Below, one piece after another: positions 19,214 through 26,670 of a stretch of DNA of 64,000 nt (position 1 is the first letter of the stretch; every line of letters begins with the position of its first letter). The DNA comes from Gammaproteobacteria bacterium 28-57-27. Its GTDB lineage: Bacteria > Pseudomonadota > Gammaproteobacteria > Halothiobacillales > Halothiobacillaceae. The position numbers were made by a program, and so were the translations under genes. The stretch is from contig NCGK01000002.1 of the NCBI GenBank assembly GCA_002281735.1, positions 1 through 64,000 on the forward strand. Reading direction: 5' to 3'. The notes below the pieces were generated by a model. That model saw only the letters and a list, made by a program, of their open reading frames with translations, was not told the origin of the DNA and ran no database searches.

Positions 19214-20433
19214 GTCTTGCGCCGAACAAACGCCTGCGCATTGCCATCATTACGCGCAATTTTGCCACGCACGGTGGCGGCGCGGAGCGTTATGCGGTGG
19301 CGATTGCCGAACAGCTGGCCGCGCGGCATGAGTTACATGTGTTTGCGCAAGCGATTGAGCATGACGATGCGCGCATGACCTACCATCGCTTGTCGTCCAT
19401 GCGCAAACCGCGCTGGCTCAACCAGCTTCTGTTTGCGCGGGAAACGGCTCGCCTGACGCGCACGGGTTTTGACATCGTGCATTCGCATGAAAACGGCTGG
19501 GCGGGACAGATGCAGACGGTGCATGTGCGTCCCATGCGCCACAATCTTTTGCCGCCGGGCAGCGGGTTTGCTCGCCGTTTTGTGCAGTGGTTGAAAATCG
19601 GCATCAGTCTGCGCTTGATGACCTATTTGCGCCTTGAAGCGGCTCGATTCAAGCCTTGTCCGGGGCGAGCGATTGGCGTGGTCTCAAGCGCCTTGCGCGA
19701 TGAAATGGCGATAAGTTACCCGGCCAGTCGCGCGTGCGTGCATGTTATTTCGCCGGGAGTGGTTACTCCCGCGCATCTACCCAGCCAAGGCGAGGCGCGT
19801 CACGCACTTGGCTTGCCGCAGGATGGTGTAATGCTGTTGTTTGTGGCCAATGATTATCGGCGCAAGGGGCTGGATACCTTGCTTGAGGCGTTGAAACTCC
19901 TTGTAGGTGCGAATTCATTCGCACATGAGCCCATTGCTCATATTGATGTGCGAATGAATTCGCACCTACAGCCAAAACCCGTTCATCTTCTGGTCGTCGG
20001 CAACCCCGACCAAGCGCAGGAATACCAAGCCCATTGCCTCAGCCTGGGTCTGGATGAGCGCGTGCATTTTCTTGGTCGTCAGGCGGACATGCAGCCAGTG
20101 TACGCTGCGGCGAATCTGCTGGTGCATCCCACCCGTGAAGACACGTTCGGCATGGTGGTGCTGGAGGCGATGGCGCAGGGTTTGCCGGTGATCGTCAGTC
20201 GCGCGCCTTTTTGCGGCCTGAGTGCCGAGTTGGGCGCGGACGAGGCGCTGCTGCTGCATGATCCGTATTTGGTGGACGAGCTGGTCGCCGCTTTGCACGG
20301 CCTGCTGGATGATGCTCCCCGACGCGCTGCCTTGGCTGAAGCGGGGCGCAAGGTGGCGGCACGTTATGATTGGGCGAAACAGGCGCAACGCTACGAACAG
20401 CTCTATTTTCAGCTCCTCGCGGAGCCGTCTTGA
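19210..20433 (+). CDS. Glycosyltransferase family 4 (WaaG-like), carrying an in-frame palindromic insertion
   Basis: A GT-B fold transferase of 407 aa, probably adding glucose or another hexose to the LPS outer core. The N-terminal domain has ATHGGGAERYAVAIAEQL and DIVHSHENGW. The C-terminal domain has FVANDYRRKGLDTLLEAL and the nucleotide-sugar motif HPTREDTFGMVVLEAMAQGLPV. Residues about 232-254 (VGANSFAH ... VRMNSHLQ) are encoded by the 69-bp palindrome at 19902-19970 and interrupt the normal helix-to-strand link between LEALKLL and VHLLVVGN. The start is GTG 19210, overlapping the deacetylase stop. Without the insert the protein would be about 384 aa, close to its relatives. Confidence 0.88.
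   Translation: MSLAPNKRLRIAIITRNFATHGGGAERYAVAIAEQLAARHELHVFAQAIEHDDARMTYHRLSSMRKPRWLNQLLFARETARLTRTGFDIVHSHENGWAGQMQTVHVRPMRHNLLPPGSGFARRFVQWLKIGISLRLMTYLRLEAARFKPCPGRAIGVVSSALRDEMAISYPASRACVHVISPGVVTPAHLPSQGEARHALGLPQDGVMLLFVANDYRRKGLDTLLEALKLLVGANSFAHEPIAHIDVRMNSHLQPKPVHLLVVGNPDQAQEYQAHCLSLGLDERVHFLGRQADMQPVYAAANLLVHPTREDTFGMVVLEAMAQGLPVIVSRAPFCGLSAELGADEALLLHDPYLVDELVAALHGLLDDAPRRAALAEAGRKVAARYDWAKQAQRYEQLYFQLLAEPS
19902..19970. repeat. In-frame palindromic element, copy 1 (69 bp, inside the GT4 gene)
   Basis: The left arm TGTAGGTGCGAATTCATTCG... (19902-19926) is a perfect 25-nt reverse complement of the right arm (19946-19970). The 19-nt centre, with the last arm bases, forms a second small hairpin: ATGAGC with GCTCAT. 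The length is exactly 23 codons and the reading frame of the host gene stays open through it. The same family occurs at 22300-22368 in waaA. Confidence 0.9.
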
Positions 20434-21413
20434 TGCACATTCTGCTGCTCAAAACCTCCTCGCTCGGTGATTTGGTGCATATGCTGCCCGCGCTGTCTGA
20501 CGCGGCCAAAGTCATCCCCAATCTGCGCGTGGACTGGGTGGCGGAAGAAAGTTTTGCCGCCGTGCCGGCCTGGCACCCCGCCGTGGATAAAGTCATTTCC
20601 GTCGCCATGCGCCGTTGGCGAAAAAATGTACTCCAATCATCAACATGGCAGGAGATTGGCGTGGCACGGCAGGCCATGCGCGCAACCCCCTACGCGGCTG
20701 TGGTGGACGCACAAGGTTTGCTGAAAAGCGCGTGGATGGCGCGCTGGGCTGGCCAGCCGGTGACCGGCTATGATCGCCATTCCATCCGCGAACCGCTGGC
20801 CAGCCTGTTTTATGCCCATCGCGTGGCGATTAGCCGCAAACTGCACGCGATTGAGCGCAATCGTCGCTTGCTGGCGGCGGCGCTGGGTTATGACATGGAT
20901 GCGCTGCCGCTGGATTATGGTCTTTCGGGTTTGGCCGTAGGTGCGGGTGCGGGCTTGCGCCTACCGCCCGCCTATATCCTCGCCCTGCACGGCACCAGCC
21001 GCGAAGACAAAGAATGGCCAGAAGATCACTGGATTGCGCTGGGTCATGGCATGGCCGCGCATGGCCGCGCCCTGGTTCTGCCCTGGGGCAATGCGCGTGA
21101 AAAGGAGCGCGCCGAGCGCATTGCCGCCACCGTGCCGACGGCGCAGGTCTTGCCGCGTCTGGGGCTGGATGCTCTGGCCGGGGTCATTGCCCGCGCCGAT
21201 GCGGTGTTGGGTGTGGACACCGGCCTGATGCATGTTGCCGCAGCACTGCGCAAACCCGGCTTGGCGCTGTTCCCGGCCACCCTGCCAGCGCTGACTGGCG
21301 TGCGCTCGGAGCCGGATGCGCCACAGATTGCCAGCCTGATGCCCAAAGATGATTTGCGCGCCGAGGCCGTGTTGGAGCGCCTCGTTGATGTGTTGGTGGA
21401 TGCGCTGGCATGA
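20433..21413 (+). CDS. waaC: ADP-heptose:LPS heptosyltransferase I
   Basis: A GT9-family enzyme that adds the first heptose to Kdo2-lipid A. It begins MHILLLKTSSLGDLVHMLPA and contains VDWVAEESFAAVP, VVDAQGLLKS, LHGTSREDKEWPEDHW and VLGVDTGLMHVAAAL, all standard WaaC motifs. At 326 aa it is normal length. ATG 20433 overlaps the GT4 stop by one base (TGATG); the open frame further upstream is a shadow. The stop overlaps waaA by 4 nt. Confidence 0.95.
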   Translation: MHILLLKTSSLGDLVHMLPALSDAAKVIPNLRVDWVAEESFAAVPAWHPAVDKVISVAMRRWRKNVLQSSTWQEIGVARQAMRATPYAAVVDAQGLLKSAWMARWAGQPVTGYDRHSIREPLASLFYAHRVAISRKLHAIERNRRLLAAALGYDMDALPLDYGLSGLAVGAGAGLRLPPAYILALHGTSREDKEWPEDHWIALGHGMAAHGRALVLPWGNAREKERAERIAATVPTAQVLPRLGLDALAGVIARADAVLGVDTGLMHVAAALRKPGLALFPATLPALTGVRSEPDAPQIASLMPKDDLRAEAVLERLVDVLVDALA

Positions 21414-22720
21414 GCTGGTGGCGGGGCGTGTACAGCGCGGCACTTGCCCTGCTCACCCCGCTGGCTTTCGCCCGTCTGGCATGGAAAGGGCGCAGCAATC
21501 TCGACTACCGCGCGCGCTGGGGCGAACGCCTTGGTTTTGTATCGACGTTCCCCGTGAAACCGCGTTTGTGGATTCACGCGGTATCCGTGGGTGAAGTCAT
21601 TGCCGCCACCCCGCTGATTCGCACCTGGCAAACGCAGCATCCCGACTGGGCAATACTCGTCACCACCACCACGCCCACCGGCTCGGCGCAATTGCGCCGC
21701 AGCTTTGGCGAGAGCGTCGAGCATGTCTACCTGCCCTATGACCTACCCGGCGCGGTGCGGCGATTTTATGCGCGCACCCAGCCGACACGCGGCGTGATTA
21801 TGGAAACCGAACTGTGGCCGAATCTGTTTGCTGAAGCCAAACGGCGCGGTGTCCCGCTGCTGCTGGCGAATGCGCGCCTGTCGGAGAAATCCATGCGCGG
21901 CTACGCCAAGTTGCGCGGTCTGGTGGCGGAAACGCTGGCCTGCCTGAACCTGATCGCCGCCCGCGATGCGCAGGATGTGGCACGCTTTATCGCCTTGGGC
22001 GCGCTACCGGACAAGGTCGAAGCGCTGGGTAATCTGAAATTCGATCTGGATATTGCGCCAGGCGTGCGCGAGCGTGGGCAGGCGTGGCGCGCGCAGTTTG
22101 GAGCCGAGCGCTGGGTGTGGATTGCCGCCAGCACCCATCCGGGTGAAGACGAACAGGTATTGCAAGCGCATCGTAAGGTGCAGGAACAGCGTCCAGATGC
22201 CTTGTTGCTGCTTGCGCCGAGGCATCCCGAGCGGACGGACGAACTTGCCCGCTTAATTCAGGCGCAAGGGTTCGCGTTTGAGCGGCGTTCAAATCTCAAT
22301 GTAGGCGCGAATTCATTCGCACATCCCTCTCTGGGGATACCCCATGTGCGAATGAATTCGCACCTACCGGAAAGCGCGACGGTGGTTCTGATCGACACCT
22401 TGGGCGAGCTGATGGACTTCTATGCCGCTAGCGATGTCGCCTTTGTCGGCGGCAGCCTCGTGCCGCATGGCGGACACAATCCGCTGGAGCCACTGGCGCT
22501 GGGTTTACCCGTCATCAGCGGCGAGGCGGTATTTAATTTCGCCGAAATCTACGCCGCCATGCAGGCTGAAGCCCTGGTCATCTGGGCTCACGATGCGGAG
22601 AGCTTGGCAACCAGCGCACTCGCAGCACTCGGCATGCCCAAAAGCCCGCGCGGTTTGGACTTCTTGAGCCAACATCGCGGCGCAGTGGCGAGACTATTGG
22701 CGCGAATGGAAGAGTATTAA
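21410..22720 (+). CDS. waaA: 3-deoxy-D-manno-octulosonic acid (Kdo) transferase, carrying an in-frame palindromic insertion
   Basis: WaaA transfers Kdo to lipid IVA at the inner membrane. Visible are an N-terminal membrane anchor (about residues 5-22), WIHAVSVGEV, TTTTPTGS, METELWPN with the catalytic Glu, LLLAPRHPER and the C-terminal GGSLVPHGGHNPLEP. Residues about 298-320 (VGANSFAH ... VRMNSHLP) come from the 69-bp palindrome at 22300-22368 and split the usual short loop before LIDTLGELMDFYAASD. The 436-residue length is slightly long for the family, as expected from the insert. It is the last gene of the tightly overlapping LPS operon. Confidence 0.95.
   Translation: MSWWRGVYSAALALLTPLAFARLAWKGRSNLDYRARWGERLGFVSTFPVKPRLWIHAVSVGEVIAATPLIRTWQTQHPDWAILVTTTTPTGSAQLRRSFGESVEHVYLPYDLPGAVRRFYARTQPTRGVIMETELWPNLFAEAKRRGVPLLLANARLSEKSMRGYAKLRGLVAETLACLNLIAARDAQDVARFIALGALPDKVEALGNLKFDLDIAPGVRERGQAWRAQFGAERWVWIAASTHPGEDEQVLQAHRKVQEQRPDALLLLAPRHPERTDELARLIQAQGFAFERRSNLNVGANSFAHPSLGIPHVRMNSHLPESATVVLIDTLGELMDFYAASDVAFVGGSLVPHGGHNPLEPLALGLPVISGEAVFNFAEIYAAMQAEALVIWAHDAESLATSALAALGMPKSPRGLDFLSQHRGAVARLLARMEEY
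22300..22368. repeat. In-frame palindromic element, copy 2 (69 bp, inside waaA)
   Basis: Arms at 22300-22324 and 22344-22368 are reverse complements at 23 of 25 positions and are near-identical to the arms of copy 1. The 19-nt centre differs in sequence from copy 1 but has its own small stem (ATCCC with GGGAT). The element is 23 codons long and sits in exactly the same reading phase as copy 1, giving the peptide VGANSFAH, a variable centre, then VRMNSHL. Confidence 0.9.
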
Positions 22721-22764
22721 ACCCGATCACCTTGAAAAACTCATTTGACCAGGTAAGTAGAAAA

Positions 22765-23412
22765 ATGCGAAAAACTAATTATATTGGATTACTACTCGCC
22801 ACCACGATTGCCTCGACAGGTTTTGTTTCCCCTGTGTTTGGGCAAGTTTATAAATGCCAACCAGATGGGAAAATAATTTTTCAAGGAACCCCTTGTGGTG
22901 ATAACAGTGCAACAATGAGTTCAAGCACAACAACTGTTACAACTGCAGCAGATATGCCTTGGTCTGGGCTAAAATTCGGCATGCCTATGCGGGACGTTGA
23001 ACAGCTTTTTGCAACACGAAAATTTGAAAAAGACATAAAGTCTGAAACGCTGACAATTAAGTCTCTTGAGGTTTTAAATACAAACCACGAAGTTGTTTAT
23101 CACTTTCTAAGTGGTGGATTTCAATGGTTTGATGCATTTGCCGAGCTTAAGGTTTCAAATGTTCAAGCAAAAAATATCTTCAATAGTAATTTGGCAGAGT
23201 TTCGAAGAAGATATGGAAAAGAGCATCTAATTGAAACATTAGAGGAAACTCGTGGATTCACTGGTGGTGCGGAGTGGCGAATTAAAAATGGGAGCTTGGA
23301 GCTGGGTATTAACCCCGGAAGTCCGCAGAATTATCGCATGCACATTATTTTTCGTCCGCAATCAGAGCAGGATCAAAAAAAGATCGATCAACTGATAAAT
23401 TCAATACCATAA
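22765..23412 (+). CDS. Secreted hypothetical protein with DUF4124-like N-terminus
   Basis: Function unknown. The product has a clear signal peptide (MRKTNYIGLLLATTIASTG, cleaved near VFGQ) and then VYKCQPDGKIIFQGTPCG, which resembles the DUF4124 envelope motif with two Cys that could form a disulfide in the periplasm. The rest, about residues 65-215, is a mixed alpha/beta domain I do not recognise. I start at ATG 22765 with AGG about 11 nt upstream; the frame reaches TTG 22732. The gene is clearly more AT-rich than the LPS operon it follows, which suggests acquisition. Confidence 0.7.
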   Translation: MRKTNYIGLLLATTIASTGFVSPVFGQVYKCQPDGKIIFQGTPCGDNSATMSSSTTTVTTAADMPWSGLKFGMPMRDVEQLFATRKFEKDIKSETLTIKSLEVLNTNHEVVYHFLSGGFQWFDAFAELKVSNVQAKNIFNSNLAEFRRRYGKEHLIETLEETRGFTGGAEWRIKNGSLELGINPGSPQNYRMHIIFRPQSEQDQKKIDQLINSIP

Positions 23413-23420
23413 CAACATGC

Positions 23421-23626
23421 TCACGCCGCGATAAAGTATTTGCGTGGAAATGGGAGGGTGCTCTCAAACACCAAGTGCAACGAGCTGATCAATGTTTGGC
23501 GGTGGTGCGGCGTGACTAGAGTCCTGCGAGGGCGTGCTTGAGTGCTTCGGTTTTGCCGATTCCGGCGAACGGCTCGCACTGGGTTGCTTGGATGAGCTTT
23601 GGATGCATGCGCATAAACCGCCGCAT
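23421..23626 (-). pseudogene. Degenerate YoeB-type toxin remnant
   Basis: Reading leftward from the ATG at 23626-23624 gives MRRFMRMHPKLIQATQCE, then PFAGIGKTEALKHALAGL, TAG, SRRTTAKH. This matches the YoeB core (PFEGIGKPEPLKHxLxGxWSRR): the TAG at 23518-23516 replaces the conserved Trp. After AKH the similarity shifts to another frame (HLVFES). The first third of the toxin and any YefM antitoxin are missing. Immediately upstream lies a repeat arm (23664-23698), so an insertion may have replaced the 5' end. This is a dead gene by sequence; identification is by motif only. Confidence 0.65.
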
Positions 23627-23663
23627 CATGCCCCGAGATCACTTGAGGCGCGATTTGCGCACC

Positions 23664-23698
23664 GCAATGCGCTGTTGAGCGAGAGCGCAAACAGGTTC
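23664..23698. repeat. Repeat arm related to the 38.0-38.5 kb inverted repeats
   Basis: On the minus strand the segment reads AACCTGTTTGCGCTCTCGCT followed by CAACAGCGCATTGC. It aligns with AACCTGTTCACGATCTCGCT then GAACGGCGCATTGC at 38040-38075, with only scattered mismatches. It is therefore another copy of the same arm, here single and next to the broken toxin gene. Confidence 0.6.
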
Positions 23699-23908
23699 TA
23701 TCGGTCTGTGTGGTGGCGAATCTGACCCAACCCAGATGCAATTCTTTCCCCTGTGCATTTCTATGTTAGCTGGCGTACAGACCCACTTCCGCGCCTGTGA
23801 TTAATGGGAGGGGGCATGCTCAACTGCCTTTGCGGTTGTCCAAAGCACCAGTATTGCGATCGGTCAGGCATTGACTCCCGATCCCTCAATGATTTAACAG
23901 GCGGGCAA
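23699..23908. other. Intergenic region before the large lipoprotein gene
   Basis: I see no gene here. A hairpin can form from GATCGG (23858-23863) and CCGATC (23878-23883), with TCA/TGA extending it inward, about 25 nt ahead of the lipoprotein start. It could affect translation, but there is no recognisable riboswitch consensus. AGGCGGG just before ATG 23909 is the likely ribosome site. Confidence 0.35.
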
Positions 23909-26560
23909 ATGAAAAATTTCAAGCGTATCTCCGGCAGGTTGCCGTGGCTCATGGTTATTAGTGTGAGCAGCTTATTGGCTGCCTGTGGTGGCAGCGGTCA
24001 GGATCCGATTTTGGGGGCAGGCAACGTTGATGTCGTGGTACCTGTTGTACCCGTAGTACCCGTGGTACCCGTTGTGCCGGTGGTGCCTGTAGTGCCTGTA
24101 GTGCCACCCTCTGTCGCACTCGCGGTGACCGCAGTGACTCCATTGCCCAATGCAACTCGAGTCGCCGTCAACACCAAAACCATTACGGCAGCGTTCAACA
24201 AGCCCGTGGACGTGGCCACGCTCAATGCCGACAGCTTCACTCTGAACTGCCCGGCAGTAGCTGCCGTCGCAGGTGGTGTTGACAGTTATGCTGCGGCCAG
24301 CCAGACCGTCAGCGGTGGCGTTGTCACTTATGTGGCGGCCAGCCAGATCGCCACCTTGACCTTGCCTGCAAACACGCTGCTTCCTGCTAATACTGTGTGC
24401 CATGCCACGGTCACCACCGCAGTCAAAGACACTACGGGTCTTGCCTTGGCGTCTAACTATGCCTGGCAGTTCAGCACCGGTGCCACGCCAGACACCACGG
24501 CGCCTACCGTGACGGATACCATCAACAACAATGGCGCCACCGATGTCGCCATCAACACCAAGGTCGGCGCAACGTTCAGCGAAGCCATGGATCCGTTGAC
24601 CATCACCAACACCAGCTTCAAGTTGAAACAGGGTGCCACCATTGTGCCCGGCACAGTCGGCTATTCTGGTGTCAGCATGGTCTTTGTGCCGACCGCCAAT
24701 TTGTCGCCCAACACCACCTACACGGCAACGGTCAACACAGCGGCCAAGGATCTGGCGGGCAATGCCTTGGCCAGTGACTACGTGTGGAGCTGGACCACCG
24801 GCGCAGCGCCAGACACCACGCCGCCTACCGTGACGGACACTATCAACAACAATGGCGCAACCGGCGTTGCCATAAACACCAAGGTCGGCGCAACGTTCAG
24901 CGAAGCCATGAACCCGCTGACCATCAGCAATGCCAGCTTCACGTTGCAACAGAGCCTCAGCGGCGCCGCCGTGGCAGGCAGCACCAGCTACTCGGGTGTG
25001 AATGCCATTTTCGTGCCCCTCAAGGTGTTGGCATCCAATACCCAGTACACCGCCACGGTTACGACCATGGCGGCTGACCTCGCGGGCAACCCGATGGCAA
25101 GTAATTACAGCTGGAGCTGGACCACCGCGCTGGCAGCGGACACCACCAAGCCTCGCGTCATTGGCACCATCAACGACGATGGCGCCACCAACGTCGCCAC
25201 CAACACCAAGGTCGGCGCGACCTTCAGCGAAGCGCTCAACCCCTTGAGTGTGACCAACGTCAACTTCACGCTGAAGCAAACTGTGAGCGGAGCTGCTGTC
25301 GCGGGCACCACTCGTTACTCGGGTGTGGACGCCGTGTTCACTCCATCGGCCAACCTGCAAGCGAGCACCCAGTACACCGCAACCGCCAAAGGTGGCGCAA
25401 CCGGCATTGAAGACCTGGCTGACAACACGATGGCAGCTGACTATAGCTGGAGCTGGACCACCGCTGCCGCACCCGACACCACGGCGCCGCTGATCACTGC
25501 GGTGAATCCGGCTGACCTGGCTTTGAATGTGCCGGTAACCAGTACCGTGAATGCCACATTCAATGAGGCCATGGATCCTTTGACCATCAACACGGCAAAC
25601 TTCAAGGTGGCAGGTGTTGCGGGTGTGCTGAAATTCAATGCCCTCACCAAGGTCGCCACGTTCACCCCCAACGCCCCGTTCACAGCGGGCACCACGTACA
25701 CCGCCACGGTGACCCGAGGCGTGGCTGACCTGGCCGGCAATACATTGGCGAACGACAAGGTATGGGTTTTCTCCACCGCGGCCATCCCGGTTGTGCCCCC
25801 CGTCATTCCATTGAACACAGCCGCAGCGTTTGGCACCTTTGGTGGTACCGCCGGCATGACCAACATGGGCACGCTCAGCCAGATCAATGGCGACATTGGC
25901 ACCACGGCAACCGGCACCTCGATGGTGACCGGCTTCCATGACACCTTAGGCGACATCTACACCGAAACACCGGCCAACATAGGCTCAGTCAACGGCACGA
26001 TCTACACCTGCACCAACTCAACCACGGGTCCAACCTCCGCTGGCGTGAATGCAGTGGCCTGTGCCGCTGCGACACAGGCTCGCCTGGATGCACAAGCGGC
26101 CTATCTGGCGCTGGTGGCCATGCCGGTGGGCGGCGCAAGTCCAGCGCCGGGCGCCAACCTGGCGGGTGTGACTTTGCTGCCAGGCACCTATGCCGCACCG
26201 GGTGGGGCCTTCATGATCCAAGGAGGCAACCTCACCCTGGATGCCCAAGGTGATGCCAACGCCACCTGGGTGTTCCAGATGGCGACCACGCTTACCGTGG
26301 GTGGTCCGGGTGCGGCGTTCCCACAAAGCATCATCCTTGCGGGGGGCGCTCAGGCTAAAAACGTGTTCTGGCAAGTGGGCAGCTTTGCCACCATCAACGC
26401 AGCCGGTGGCGGCAGCATGGTTGGCACCATCATTGCGCAAACGGGCGCATCGTTTTCCACCGCCGGTAATGTGAACATCGTTACGCTCAATGGTCGCGCA
26501 CTTTCCCTGGGCGCCTCAGTCACGCTGGTCAACACCGTCATCAATGTGCCGGCTCCATAA
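23909..26560 (+). CDS. Large surface lipoprotein: Ig-like (Big_5) repeats and C-terminal ice-binding-like (DUF3494) domain
   Basis: An 883-residue exported lipoprotein. MKNFKRISGRLPWLMVISVS is followed by the lipobox LLAAC. Next come about eight VVP tripeptides (a probable rigid stalk), then five Big_5-type Ig-like domains, each opening with a PDTT-type linker and TxVAINTKVxATFSEAM, at roughly residues 65-630. The end, from about residue 635 (LNTAAAFGTFGG) to the C-terminus, fits DUF3494, the ice-binding-protein beta-solenoid fold, with LPGTY, ATWVFQ and SIILAGGAQAKNVFWQVG. Domains 2 and 3 are almost identical in DNA, indicating recent duplication. In most bacteria such proteins are adhesin-like; ice binding is not proven. 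OmpA follows 110 nt later. Confidence 0.85.
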   Translation: MKNFKRISGRLPWLMVISVSSLLAACGGSGQDPILGAGNVDVVVPVVPVVPVVPVVPVVPVVPVVPPSVALAVTAVTPLPNATRVAVNTKTITAAFNKPVDVATLNADSFTLNCPAVAAVAGGVDSYAAASQTVSGGVVTYVAASQIATLTLPANTLLPANTVCHATVTTAVKDTTGLALASNYAWQFSTGATPDTTAPTVTDTINNNGATDVAINTKVGATFSEAMDPLTITNTSFKLKQGATIVPGTVGYSGVSMVFVPTANLSPNTTYTATVNTAAKDLAGNALASDYVWSWTTGAAPDTTPPTVTDTINNNGATGVAINTKVGATFSEAMNPLTISNASFTLQQSLSGAAVAGSTSYSGVNAIFVPLKVLASNTQYTATVTTMAADLAGNPMASNYSWSWTTALAADTTKPRVIGTINDDGATNVATNTKVGATFSEALNPLSVTNVNFTLKQTVSGAAVAGTTRYSGVDAVFTPSANLQASTQYTATAKGGATGIEDLADNTMAADYSWSWTTAAAPDTTAPLITAVNPADLALNVPVTSTVNATFNEAMDPLTINTANFKVAGVAGVLKFNALTKVATFTPNAPFTAGTTYTATVTRGVADLAGNTLANDKVWVFSTAAIPVVPPVIPLNTAAAFGTFGGTAGMTNMGTLSQINGDIGTTATGTSMVTGFHDTLGDIYTETPANIGSVNGTIYTCTNSTTGPTSAGVNAVACAAATQARLDAQAAYLALVAMPVGGASPAPGANLAGVTLLPGTYAAPGGAFMIQGGNLTLDAQGDANATWVFQMATTLTVGGPGAAFPQSIILAGGAQAKNVFWQVGSFATINAAGGGSMVGTIIAQTGASFSTAGNVNIVTLNGRALSLGASVTLVNTVINVPAP
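24032..24105 (+). repeat. 9-bp in-frame tandem repeat coding for Val-Val-Pro units
   Basis: About eight imperfect copies of GTNGTNCCN in a row (GTACCCGTA, GTACCCGTG, GTGCCTGTA and variants) encode a VVP stalk between the lipid anchor and the first Ig-like domain. Because the unit is a multiple of three, slippage would change stalk length without breaking the frame. Confidence 0.8.
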
Positions 26561-26670
26561 GCCGATCCATACGACATCAAGCTCACTCATCAATTGAAAA
26601 CAAGCATCGCCCAACTCAACACGCCCCAACCCAACAAGCTTGGGGACGGTGATGCCTTTTGGAGAAAATC

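Noticed and set aside
23858-23883. Possible riboswitch or regulatory RNA ahead of the lipoprotein gene
   Set aside because: Only one short hairpin is visible and no conserved aptamer motif could be matched.
23972-25939. Open frame of 655 codons on the minus strand opposite the large lipoprotein
   Set aside because: It is a shadow of repetitive, GC-rich coding DNA. The plus-strand product has a lipobox, Ig-like domains and a known end domain, while the minus product is Gly/His/Arg-rich and has no motif.
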